From positions 1 to 7,652 of the forward strand of contig JBGPIK010000332.1 in the NCBI GenBank assembly GCA_041484845.1: 7,652 bases of DNA, written 5' to 3'. The stretch comes from JBGPIK01 sp041484845 (lineage in GTDB: Bacteria > Desulfobacterota > Binatia > UBA9968). The notes under the pieces are model-generated. The model saw only the letters and a list, made by a program, of their open reading frames with translations, did not search any database and had not been told where the DNA came from. The position numbers were made by a program, and so were the translations under genes. Of this stretch, positions 1 through 5,817 are shown in pieces. Numbering within the stretch: position 1 is the stretch's first letter; each line of letters begins with the position of its first letter.

Positions 1-1
1 C

Positions 2-544
2 TTCGAGGCGATCCCGGAGAGAGGAATTCCGCCCGCGGTCATGCGCGCGGCGAAAGGCTTGGCGATCCTTACCGTTACCAAAGCCGGATTCATCGGCAGC
101 GGGAGGGGCGGCTCTGGAGTTGTCGTGGCGCGAACCGGAAACGGTTGGAGCGGTCCCTCGGCAATCGGTACGGGAGGGCTGGGAGTCGGCTTTCAGGCCG
201 GGGTTGAGATCTCCGAGCTGGTGATTGTCCTTAACACTCCCGCGGCAGTCGATGCGTTCGCGAAAGGGGGCAACGTCACCCTTGGTGGCGCCCTGGGCGC
301 AGCGGCGGGCCCCGTCGGACGTAGCGCAGAGGGCGGTGTGTCCTTACAGGCGGCAATGTATAGTTACAGCCGCACCCAGGGACTTTTCGCCGGAATTTCT
401 CTGGAGGGTACGGTCATCGGCACCCGCGACCAGGTCAACGAAGCGTATTACGGTAAGCCGGTTGAGGCAAGAGACGTTCTTGCGGGCAAGGTACGGCCGC
501 CCGCCAGTGCACAGAGATTACTGGCCGTCCTGGCGAAATACTGA
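2..544 (+). CDS. SYLF (Ysc84-type) domain protein, 5'-truncated
   Basis: The reading frame is open from base 2, upstream of the first ATG at 41, and the codons before that ATG (FEAIPERGIPPAVMRAAKGL) already fit the family. The true start is therefore outside the window and the 180 visible residues are the C-terminal part. The pattern is that of the SYLF/Ysc84 domain: an AIPxxxxxxAKGLAIL opening, then KAGFIGSGRGGSGVVVAR, a PSAIGTGGLGVGFQAGVE segment, a VIVLNTPAAVDAF segment, a glycine/alanine-rich AAAGPVGR stretch, YSYSRTQGLFAGISLEG and a final NEAYYG. In eukaryotes the domain binds phosphoinositides and helps actin patches; bacterial members are usually exported proteins of unknown role. A signal peptide, if present, lies outside the window. 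Family assignment is confident; the cellular role is not known. Confidence 0.88.
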   Translation, partial: FEAIPERGIPPAVMRAAKGLAILTVTKAGFIGSGRGGSGVVVARTGNGWSGPSAIGTGGLGVGFQAGVEISELVIVLNTPAAVDAFAKGGNVTLGGALGAAAGPVGRSAEGGVSLQAAMYSYSRTQGLFAGISLEGTVIGTRDQVNEAYYGKPVEARDVLAGKVRPPASAQRLLAVLAKY

Positions 545-657
545 CAGCCCGTTCAAAAAAGGCTCATCATTATAAGATTATAAGAAGGGATGAGGGCGGA
601 GGGCGAAAGGATGAATTTTTTCATCCCTCATGATAAGAAAGAGAATAAAGAATCAAC

Positions 658-699
658 AAGGGCGACCGGGGGGGCCTTTACGGCCCCCTGGTCGCCCTT
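658..699 (+). terminator. Large GC-rich hairpin, possible bidirectional terminator
   Basis: The arms AAGGGCGACC (658-667) and GGTCGCCCTT (690-699) are perfect complements. The stem continues inward as a G-run plus CC (668-676) pairing with GGCCCCC(T) (682-689), with one G:T wobble and one bulged G, leaving a loop of about five bases (677-681). It lies 114 bp after the SYLF stop. There is no proper U-tract on the + side; the - side runs into a moderately T-rich sequence. It could be a factor-independent terminator or a dispersed palindromic repeat. The hairpin is plain in the sequence; the function is inferred. Confidence 0.45.
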
Positions 700-910
700 C
701 TACGCTTCCCACCCGAACGAGAATGGGGGTTTTTGCTTAGTCCCTCATCCTTGCTAGTACGCGCGCCTTGCATCCGAAACCTTTTTGACCGGTCTGAAAC
801 AGACTGTTGGAAGTGAAAAAGAGGTTCACCCATGTAGAAGGCAGGTCAAGTAGGCACAGAGGTTCGCGTGGAGAAGAATTCCTTTTTCTTCTTCCCCTTA
901 TAATGAAGAA

Positions 911-930
911 CCCCGCCGCAAGCAGCGGGG
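911..930. repeat. REP-like palindrome
   Basis: Arms CCCCGC (911-916) and GCGGGG (925-930) surround an 8-base loop CGCAAGCA. The setting, with GAA before and GTATCAG after, resembles the short palindromes that occur dispersed in many environmental bacteria, often near IS200/REP-associated transposases. No transposase is present here. The palindrome is visible; the link to a mobile family is from memory of similar sequences and is tentative. Confidence 0.4.
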
Positions 931-1203
931 GTATCAGAAAAGCGCGAGCTGCCTGTCCTCATGGAGTTTCTGATAGACACCGCCTTGCTCCTTAACGTAG
1001 TTATTCCCATGCTTACCCGTACTCTACATGCAGGTTTCGTGAGGCCGACATCTGAGCCCGCCTACTCGACTACCCCCTCGCACGATCATCGGGTTATTTC
1101 TTCGTGTCGAGTAATTCCCGAAGCAAAGAATCAACTATTTCTTGGCCAGCACGACCGCCAAACGCAGGTCCAGCCGGAAATAGAGTTTTTGGAGAATTTT
1201 ATC

Positions 1204-1240
1204 CACAGGATTTGGTCGTCGGAGAAATCAGTTCAATCCT
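1204..1240 (+). repeat. Copy 1 of a diverged 37-bp direct repeat
   Basis: Matches 4432-4468 in the same orientation without gaps at 29 of 37 positions. The outer blocks are best conserved: CACAGGAT is identical, and the last 20 bases match at 18 positions including the exact 12-mer CAGTTCAATCCT. The two copies bracket the trehalose gene and the pseudogene debris. Confidence 0.5.
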
Positions 1241-1323
1241 ACGCAGCTGATGTACTGGACCGGAACTCGACAAATTGGAAGGATCAGTGCACAGGGGAAG
1301 CAATCCCGAAACTGAACAGTCTC

Positions 1324-3582
1324 TCAATTCGCAGGTTGAGTAGCCGGCTCCGCGCATTCGCTGCTTTCTATTAACCGGCTGAGAAATCGGGCAACGTCTC
1401 GCTGATTGATCAGATTGTATTTTGCCAGACTGGCCGTAAGGCCGATCTTGATGGTAATAGCGGAAGACGGTAGAGACCGAAAGATATCCTCATCAGTCCT
1501 ATCGTCCCCCATGGCGACAATAAAGTCGATCTCAGTGCTGGAAATGAATTTCGATGCAGCGGAACCTTTATCATAACCGGTCCGCTTCACCTCAACCACC
1601 TTGTACCCTTCCAGGACGTGAAGCTTGTTTTCATGGGAGAGCAAAGTCCGCAGTTCTTCGGTAAGCTCCTTGGCCCGTAACGGCCCAATCTCCACAGGCG
1701 AGTTGCGATAATGCCACGCCAGGGAGGAGACTTTATCCTCTATGAAGGAACCATTGCACCGGTCCAGGTAGCGTTGCATCACCGCAGAGATCCCTTCTTT
1801 CCACGTTTGGTCCGAGTCGATGGTACATTCCCAGGTTTCACCAGGCGGCTTCTGAAAAGCGCCATGTTCGGCTATCAGAAAGACATTGAGCTCGCCGAGC
1901 CACTCTTCCAGGAAATCCTTGACGCGTCCGCTGATGATAACCACGCTGTTCTTGGGATCTTCCGCAAGGAGCTTTAGCTGGAGCATGGTATGCGCGTCCG
2001 GAATACCCAGTTCCGGGATTCGCGAAAATGGAACGAGCGTTCCATCATAATCGATGAAAATCACCCGCCGGGAGGCCTGCCGGTATTTGGTGATGATCTG
2101 GGATTCGAAGGGAATCGTCATCAGGTTCACTTTCCGCACTTCCTGTTCCTGCTTGATTGCAGCCACGCTCTGGATGATATCCGCAGCCCAGGAAAACACC
2201 GAATATCTGCGTATCCGATTCTGCATCCGTAAAACGAGGATTCCCCGGTCGCGCGCCGGCATGGTCAGCGCCCGGTGTAACGCGTCCGCCACTTCTCGCT
2301 TATCCGTCGGGTTAATCAATAGTGATTCACTGAGCTCTGCGGATGCGCCAGCGGTTTCGCTGAGGACGAGCATTCCCTTCTCCGCAGTTTGGCATGCGAT
2401 ATATTCCTTGGCGACCAAATTCATGCCATCGCGTATGGGTGTTATCAGACCAACGTCGCTCAGGCTGTAGAGCGCAACCAACTCCGGGAACGAGAGGGAC
2501 TTATATTGGTAAAGGATCGGAAGCCACGCTAGCGTGCTGTATTTTCCGTTGATCCTCCCCACGGCGGCTTCGATTTCGTGCTTCATCTCCTGATAACTTG
2601 CGATCGTGTCGCGAGACGGAACAATTACCATATTGAAGATGATCTTCCCGATCCATTCCGGGTACGCATCCAGGAAGTATTCGAACCCGGCCAGACGGTG
2701 CAGGAAGCCTTTGGAATAATCCAACCGGTCCACGGAAAAGATCAGTTTTTGGTTCTTGAGGAAACTGAGGATCTTCGTCTTCTCCGCTTCCACCTCGGGG
2801 GAACGAACCGCGGCACTGCTGAACTTCTCATAATCGATGCCGATGGGATAGGCATCGACTCGAACTATGCGATCTTCCACGGCAACTGTATTCATAGTAA
2901 TCTCGCTCCCCAAAAATCGGGAGACGGATCGCAAAAAGTATTGGCAGTAATCGTATATATGGAAGCCGATCAAATCGGATCCAAGAATCCCCCTGAGGAC
3001 AGCTTCGCCCCAGGGCCGAGGAAGCATGCGGAAAAGCTCGAAGGTAGGGAACGGGATGTGCAGAAAAAAGCCAATAGTTGCGGAAGGAAGCTCATCCCGA
3101 AGCATGGATGGTAAAAGAAAGAGGTGGTAGTCGTGGATCCAGATGAAGTCGCCAGGTTGGGCAAGCGATTTTATCTTTTCCGCGAACAGTTTATTGGCAG
3201 CCACATAGCCGTCAAAGTAGTCTTCGTCGAAAACGGCGAGTGTAGGAAAATAATGAAACAGAGGCCAGAGGAGGTCGTTGCAAAAACCGCCATAGAATTG
3301 TTGGTCAACGCTGTTCTCGATCGCGACGGGCACCAGACGGAAATTTATGCCGGTTTCACCCACCTGCATTTCATCATTAACAGCCTCGTCCCCTTTCCCG
3401 ACCCAGACCACATTGTGGTATAGCTCTCCAGCTTCGGATTTGCGGGAAAGGGAAACCAGGGCTGAAACCAGACCTCCGGAGGATTGCTCCACATGTTTTT
3501 CACCGTTCTTTTCGGAAATCTTGAACGGTAATCGGTAGGAAACGATGACCAGGCGTTTGTACGGAGATCCAGCTACATCCAT
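1324..3582 (-). CDS. otsA: Bifunctional trehalose-6-phosphate synthase / trehalose-6-phosphatase
   Basis: A 752-residue fusion of both steps of the OtsAB pathway. UDP-glucose plus glucose-6-phosphate gives trehalose-6-phosphate, which is dephosphorylated to trehalose in the cytoplasm. Residues about 8-480 form a GT20 synthase: VSYRLPF (14-20), SGGLVSAL (35-42), an FYGGFCNDLLWPLFHY segment holding the substrate Tyr97 and Trp106, WIHDYH (148-153), DRLDYSKG (285-292) with the phosphate-binding Arg286 and Lys291, and DGMNLVAKE (385-393). Residues about 505-740 form a HAD phosphatase: DYDGT (511-515) with nucleophile Asp511, ISGR (550-553), TGYDKG with Lys672, and GDDRTDED (692-699). All key motifs are present, so both activities are likely. 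Bacterial OtsA and OtsB are often separate; synthase-phosphatase fusions are also well known. The usual VSNRLP is VSYRLP here. A GGGAGA ribosome-binding site lies 9 bases before the ATG. The gene stands alone, with debris upstream. Confidence 0.96.
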   Translation of the reverse strand: MDVAGSPYKRLVIVSYRLPFKISEKNGEKHVEQSSGGLVSALVSLSRKSEAGELYHNVVWVGKGDEAVNDEMQVGETGINFRLVPVAIENSVDQQFYGGFCNDLLWPLFHYFPTLAVFDEDYFDGYVAANKLFAEKIKSLAQPGDFIWIHDYHLFLLPSMLRDELPSATIGFFLHIPFPTFELFRMLPRPWGEAVLRGILGSDLIGFHIYDYCQYFLRSVSRFLGSEITMNTVAVEDRIVRVDAYPIGIDYEKFSSAAVRSPEVEAEKTKILSFLKNQKLIFSVDRLDYSKGFLHRLAGFEYFLDAYPEWIGKIIFNMVIVPSRDTIASYQEMKHEIEAAVGRINGKYSTLAWLPILYQYKSLSFPELVALYSLSDVGLITPIRDGMNLVAKEYIACQTAEKGMLVLSETAGASAELSESLLINPTDKREVADALHRALTMPARDRGILVLRMQNRIRRYSVFSWAADIIQSVAAIKQEQEVRKVNLMTIPFESQIITKYRQASRRVIFIDYDGTLVPFSRIPELGIPDAHTMLQLKLLAEDPKNSVVIISGRVKDFLEEWLGELNVFLIAEHGAFQKPPGETWECTIDSDQTWKEGISAVMQRYLDRCNGSFIEDKVSSLAWHYRNSPVEIGPLRAKELTEELRTLLSHENKLHVLEGYKVVEVKRTGYDKGSAASKFISSTEIDFIVAMGDDRTDEDIFRSLPSSAITIKIGLTASLAKYNLINQRDVARFLSRLIESSECAEPATQPAN

Positions 3583-3591
3583 ACGACAATG

Positions 3592-3599
3592 TCTCCCTT
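3592..3599 (-). promoter_or_regulatory. Ribosome-binding site of the trehalose gene
   Basis: On the - strand AAGGGAGA lies 9 bases before the ATG at 3582, supporting that start. No convincing -35/-10 pair could be chosen in the 140 bp upstream. Confidence 0.6.
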
Positions 3600-3719
3600 C
3601 AATCCCAAACAGTCAACAACTCCCTCTTGTATGCGATAATTGAGCAAAAGTCCTCTGGCAACCAAGCGGCGCACACTTCCCTTTCAGATGGTTCCCTGTA
3701 AGCGGGACGTTGCCAAGTA

Positions 3720-3954
3720 TTGGAGCCGCTGGAATTCATGCAGCGGCTCGCCGCCCTGGTGCCCCGTCCGCGTTTACATCTGATCCGCTTCCATGGCGTG
3801 CTCGCGCCCAACGCGAACTTGCGCTCTGAAATCATTCCCAGTACGCCAGAGCCTGCAACCGAGTCCTCAACCGATCACGCGCAGGGCACGCCGGCGCGCA
3901 TGAGTCGGGCACGCTTACTCAAACGGGTCTTCGACATCGAACACTGCCCGAACG
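3720..3954 (+). pseudogene. IS91-family (Y2) transposase, C-terminal remnant
   Basis: From codon 2 the frame reads EPLEFMQRLAALVPRPRLHL, then IRFHGVLAPNANLRSEIIPS, a variable linker, and ARMSRARLLKRVFDIEHCPN. This is the conserved C-terminal part of IS91-type Y2 transposases, which normally runs on through RMSWARLLKRVFDIDIEHCPNCGG and a further tail. The catalytic N-terminal part is absent: upstream the frame meets a TAA at 3699-3701 after unrelated codons. The fragment stops at CPN, losing the second half of the CPxCGG zinc-binding motif, and shows a two-residue loss in FDI(DI)EH. It is therefore a non-functional relic. Directly after it lies an unrelated gene fragment, so a deletion or insertion joined the two. 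Confidence 0.82.
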
Positions 3955-3963
3955 ACCGATTTT

Positions 3964-4158
3964 ACTCGCGCCTTACTCGCTTCCGCTCTCGGTCACCTCG
4001 GCGAAGTCGAAGAGGCACGTCGCATCTGGAGCGAACTCCAAGATATCAATCCAAGATACGCCTTCAGCGAACATTTCGCCCGGCAGCCGTTCAAGAGGAA
4101 AGAAGACGTCCAGCGGATCGCCGAGGGTCTCGCGAAAGCCAGATTGCCGACCTTGTAG
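3964..4158 (+). pseudogene. C-terminal fragment of a TPR protein (adenylate-cyclase type)
   Basis: In the frame starting ACT at 3964 the sequence reads ALLASALGHLGEVEEARRIW, then SELQDINPRYAFSEHFARQP and FKRKEDVQRIAEGLAKARLP, ending TL and TAG at 4156-4158. The A..LG...EA..W.....NP spacing is a TPR repeat. The H.aR.PF......RI..GL.KA.LP tail is typical of the C-terminus of TPR-containing class III adenylate/guanylate cyclase proteins. No start or upstream domains exist: before about 3960 the sequence is IS91 debris in another frame. It is a relic of about 64 codons, with the cyclase parent inferred from the tail alone. Confidence 0.68.
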
Positions 4159-4162
4159 ATAT

Positions 4163-4182
4163 CCACGGGCTTACACCCGTGG
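4163..4182. repeat. Palindrome just after the TPR fragment
   Basis: Perfect 7-bp arms CCACGGG (4163-4169) and CCCGTGG (4176-4182) with loop CTTACA, starting 4 bases after the TAG of the TPR fragment. Similar (A)TATCCACGGGC...GCCCGTGG palindromes are dispersed in many environmental genomes and may be REP-type elements. It could also have served as the terminator of the lost gene, though no T-run follows. Confidence 0.45.
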
Positions 4183-4398
4183 CACTTGAAATACCAATCT
4201 CGGATCAGAACCCGAATTCCAACTGAATTTTGCCAGTATCCAAGCCGGTTTGTCGAGCAAGTGAACAAAAGATTTGATCGACGTAAGGGAGCTGACCGAA
4301 GCGAGTAGAATCGACGCAAATGGCGTGTCCGAAATATTCGCTCTAAACGATAGGCAAAACTCCCTCGTTTACCTCTGACAATCGAGACATTTTGCCTT

Positions 4399-4468
4399 AG
4401 GATTGAATTGTAAGACGCAACGGTCAAATCTCACAGGATCGGTTAGATGGAGAATACAGTTCAATCCT
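4399..4468. repeat. 70-bp segment bounded by 13-bp inverted repeats
   Basis: AGGATTGAATTGT (4399-4411) and ACAGTTCAATCCT (4456-4468) are inverted repeats matching at 12 of 13 positions, with 44 bases between. The right arm lies inside copy 2 (4432-4468) of the 37-bp direct repeat also found at 1204-1240. An 8-bp inverted repeat AGGCAAAA (4352-4359) / TTTTGCCT (4390-4397) abuts it on the left. It could be a tiny non-autonomous element or a folded RNA end after the substrate-binding-protein fragment. No target-site duplication is evident. Confidence 0.45.
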
Positions 4469-4494
4469 GGGACCGTCGCATGGTTTTATGACGG

Positions 4495-4722
4495 TTACTT
4501 GATCACTTTATCCGCCCACGCGAGCAGGTCGACTGGAATTGTAAGACCAATCTGTTTCGCTGCCTTCAAGTTGATCACAAACTCAAACTTCGTTGGCTGT
4601 TCCACGGGAAGATCGGCAGGCTTGGCACCTTTTCGAATGTTATCCAAATACTTAGCGGCGAGCCGGCTTTGGTTGTCAGCTTTTGTAAAGCCGCGACGTC
4701 TAAATATTAAGAGGGAGTCGGT
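4495..4722 (-). pseudogene. ABC transporter substrate-binding protein, C-terminal fragment
   Basis: The - strand reads RLAAKYLDNIRKGAKPADLP, then VEQPTKFEFVINLKAAKQIG and LTIPVDLLAWADKVIK, ending TAA at 4497-4495. This closely fits the C-terminus of the ABC_sub_bind family (PF04392), where YVDKILKGAKPADLPVEQP...LTIP..LL.RAD.VI is strongly conserved. These are periplasmic or lipoprotein binding components of importers. Only about 60 of some 320 residues are recognisable. Upstream the frame shows non-family residues and a TAA at 4725-4723, with no start codon, so the gene is a relic. It converges on the TPR fragment. Confidence 0.82.
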
Positions 4723-4735
4723 TTAGGGTAAACCG

Positions 4736-4924
4736 ATGAAGAAACTTACAGTGGTAAGTTTTGCCTTTTTGCTGCTTTTGCCGGCTATAAATGGTTTGAA
4801 TGTTTCGCTTATGTTTGGCTGCTTCACGCTCAAGCTGACAAAAGCACGCGCTGTTCTACGCTCTCTGGAGCGCGAAGCGCGGAAGCACGGGCGCGGGCTG
4901 CGGCATTGCTTTGTGGGACAGTGA
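4736..4924 (+). CDS. Small protein with N-terminal hydrophobic signal, unknown
   Basis: A 62-residue ORF beginning MKKLTVVSFAFLLLLPAING, which looks like a Sec signal or membrane anchor: two lysines, then about 14 hydrophobic residues. The remainder is short and basic (RSLEREARKHGRGLRH) with two cysteines, and I do not recognise it. A TAGGG lies 7 bases before the ATG. Its TGA overlaps the likely GTG start of the receiver gene (GTGA, 4921-4924), an arrangement typical of coupled genes. The second half could be readthrough of a broken gene: its base composition is more GC-rich than the first half. Moderate confidence that it is translated; no function is proposed. Confidence 0.45.
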   Translation: MKKLTVVSFAFLLLLPAINGLNVSLMFGCFTLKLTKARAVLRSLEREARKHGRGLRHCFVGQ

Positions 4925-5334
4925 TCGGTCGCTTAAAAGGAAAATCCGACGAGAAGCTGAAAGGCAAACACATCCTTGTTGTCGAAGACTATCCGCTTAT
5001 GGGCGCATTGCTCATGGACCTCTTAAAGCGATATGGTCACGCGTCTTACGCTAGTTCCGGAAACGAAGCCATAAAGGAGATTAAGCAGAAACCGCCCGAT
5101 ATCGTTCTGCTGGACCTTCGCCTTCCGGATATGAGTGGTTTAGAAGTTGCCAGAAAACTACGTAACAATCAAAGAACCAAATCTATTCCTATTCTGGCAA
5201 TGAGCGGTTTCCAAATTGAGAAGAAGGAGTGGTTAGAAGCCGGATGTAATGACTTCATTCTTAAACCATTCGATACCTCACAGTTGTTGGCCCAATTAGC
5301 CACGCTGGTAGCACATCCGAGAGTTCATCACTAA
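4921..5334 (+). CDS. Stand-alone response-regulator receiver (CheY-like)
   Basis: A single REC domain accepting a phosphate from a histidine kinase. Counting from the GTG at 4921 (137 aa), the acidic pair is Glu22-Asp23 in HILVVEDYP, the phosphoacceptor is Asp65 in IVLLDLRLPDMSG, the switch Ser is Ser95 in ILAMSG, and the conserved Lys is Lys115 in FILKPFD. All core residues are intact. The protein ends shortly after the last helix (VAHPRVHH), so there is no output domain; it may act by protein-protein contact, like CheY or a phosphorelay intermediate. The GTG start overlaps the upstream stop; a TTG at 4906 is an alternative. No kinase is in view. The neighbouring debris suggests the partner genes may have been lost, which is inference. 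Confidence 0.9.
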   Translation: MIGRLKGKSDEKLKGKHILVVEDYPLMGALLMDLLKRYGHASYASSGNEAIKEIKQKPPDIVLLDLRLPDMSGLEVARKLRNNQRTKSIPILAMSGFQIEKKEWLEAGCNDFILKPFDTSQLLAQLATLVAHPRVHH

Positions 5335-5393
5335 CTCGCGAAATCGAAACAGCCGAAATGGGGATTTCAAATCCTCTGCGCCGGTTAAAGGCA

Positions 5394-5448
5394 TCGTAAA
5401 ACCAGAACGTCTTCTTCTGCTTTCGTAAATCTTTCGTAAAACAGAACG
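5394..5448 (+). repeat. Triplicate TCGTAAA with 11-bp phasing
   Basis: TCGTAAA occurs at 5394-5400, 5423-5429 and 5434-5440. The last two are in exact 11-bp register as TTTCGTAAA. The outer two are part of a longer direct repeat, CGTAAAACCAGAACG (5395-5409) and CGTAAAACAGAACG (5435-5448), differing by one C. The spacing of one helical turn suggests a protein-binding array, possibly integrase arm sites. Confidence 0.45.
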
Positions 5449-5465
5449 CGAGAGACGCCACAGAC

Positions 5466-5488
5466 GGAATCGAACCCCCGTCCGAAAG
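5466..5488 (-). other. Fragment resembling the tmRNA (ssrA) 3' end
   Basis: The - strand reads CTTTCGGACGGGGGTTCGAT followed by TCC, matching the conserved tmRNA 3' region TTTCGGACGnGGGTTCRAnTCCC that contains the T-loop. Similarity stops right after TTCC: the next bases GTCTGTGGC do not pair with the G-run, and no acceptor end or CCA is present. No tag-peptide reading frame or 5' tmRNA end is recognisable within 400 bp on this strand. It may be an attachment-site remnant, since ssrA 3' ends are common integration sites. A diverged tRNA T-arm is the alternative. Confidence 0.4.
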
Positions 5489-5594
5489 CCCCTAGTGATG
5501 AAACACCGAGTGATGACGAGTGCTAACCTGTAGGAAATTTACGGGTTGCATCTTAGCTGATGGGCATGGACTGCTAACGATTGTCACCTGACTT

Positions 5595-5615
5595 TGGAAC
5601 GTTTCTGGAACGTTT
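5595..5615 (+). repeat. Tandem TGGAACGTTT, 11-bp period
   Basis: TGGAACGTTT at 5595-5604 is repeated exactly at 5606-5615 with a single intervening C. The period of 11 bp equals about one helical turn, as in the arrays at 5421-5440 and 5903-5921. Confidence 0.5.
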
Positions 5616-5749
5616 TAGTTGTCTTCAGACCGGGGACGGGATTTGCTCGTTCGGTAGCTTTCGAACTGTGCCCCGTTCCAACCCCCACCCCCTGCTCTAT
5701 AGGGCTATGCGGCGAGCGCGGTCTCCGGCTGTTTTTGGCTTTTTTCGGT

Positions 5750-5799
5750 TGGAGCCATCCTACGGATTCGAACCGCCGACCTACTGATTACGAATCAAA
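5750..5799 (-). pseudogene. tRNA-Thr(CGT) 3' fragment, candidate attachment site
   Basis: On the - strand the sequence runs through the anticodon loop TTCGTAA (5794-5788, anticodon CGT), the variable loop AGGTC, the T arm GGCGG-TTCGAAT-CCGTA, the acceptor 3' strand GGATGGC, a T discriminator and an encoded CCA (5752-5750). The 5' half is missing: beyond 5799 there is no D arm and no GCCATCC acceptor strand. The 27:43 pair (T:T) and the outer T-stem pair (G:A) are broken. It therefore cannot fold as a tRNA. A 3' tRNA segment of 45-50 bases is exactly what tyrosine-recombinase elements leave duplicated at their far end. Identity as a tRNA part is strong; the origin by integration is inferred. 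Confidence 0.8.
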
Positions 5800-5817
5800 G
5801 AAAAGCTGTCACAGAAA

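Larger units (their letters stand above)
545..1323. other. Gene-free region with several inverted repeats
   Basis: No convincing gene is visible in about 780 bp. The short ORFs here lack family resemblance and good ribosome-binding sites. The region does hold structure: a tandem octamer TATAAGAT/TATAAGAA at 571-586; a perfect 7-bp palindrome GGATGAA-TTTT-TTCATCC at 609-626; the large GC hairpin at 658-699; the palindrome at 911-930; an 8-bp inverted repeat TACTCGAC (1063-1070) / GTCGAGTA (1106-1113); and a direct-repeat copy at 1204-1240. Reverse-strand reading of about 950-1090 gives short peptides broken by stops, possibly a decayed gene that I do not recognise. Confidence 0.6.

Noticed and set aside
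225..575. + strand ORF of 116 codons
   Set aside because: It lies in another frame of the clearly recognised SYLF gene; its translation is Arg/Ser-rich with no family pattern.
961..1374. + strand ORF of 137 codons downstream of the palindrome
   Set aside because: No ribosome-binding site or recognisable motif, and its end overlaps the 3' end of the trehalose gene on the other strand.
2578..3114. Long + strand ORFs inside the trehalose gene
   Set aside because: They are antisense to a full-length, motif-complete enzyme and show no family of their own.
3600..3719. Promoter of the trehalose gene
   Set aside because: Candidate boxes such as TTGCCA and TATCGC on the - strand are too weak to report.
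3993..4427. - strand ORF of 144 codons across the debris zone
   Set aside because: It overlaps the + strand TPR fragment, whose residues fit a real family; the - strand translation is Arg/Leu/Ser-rich noise.
5440..5700. Complete tmRNA gene on the - strand
   Set aside because: No tag-peptide frame, no convincing 5' end and no acceptor pairing could be found; only the 23-base 3' block resembles tmRNA.
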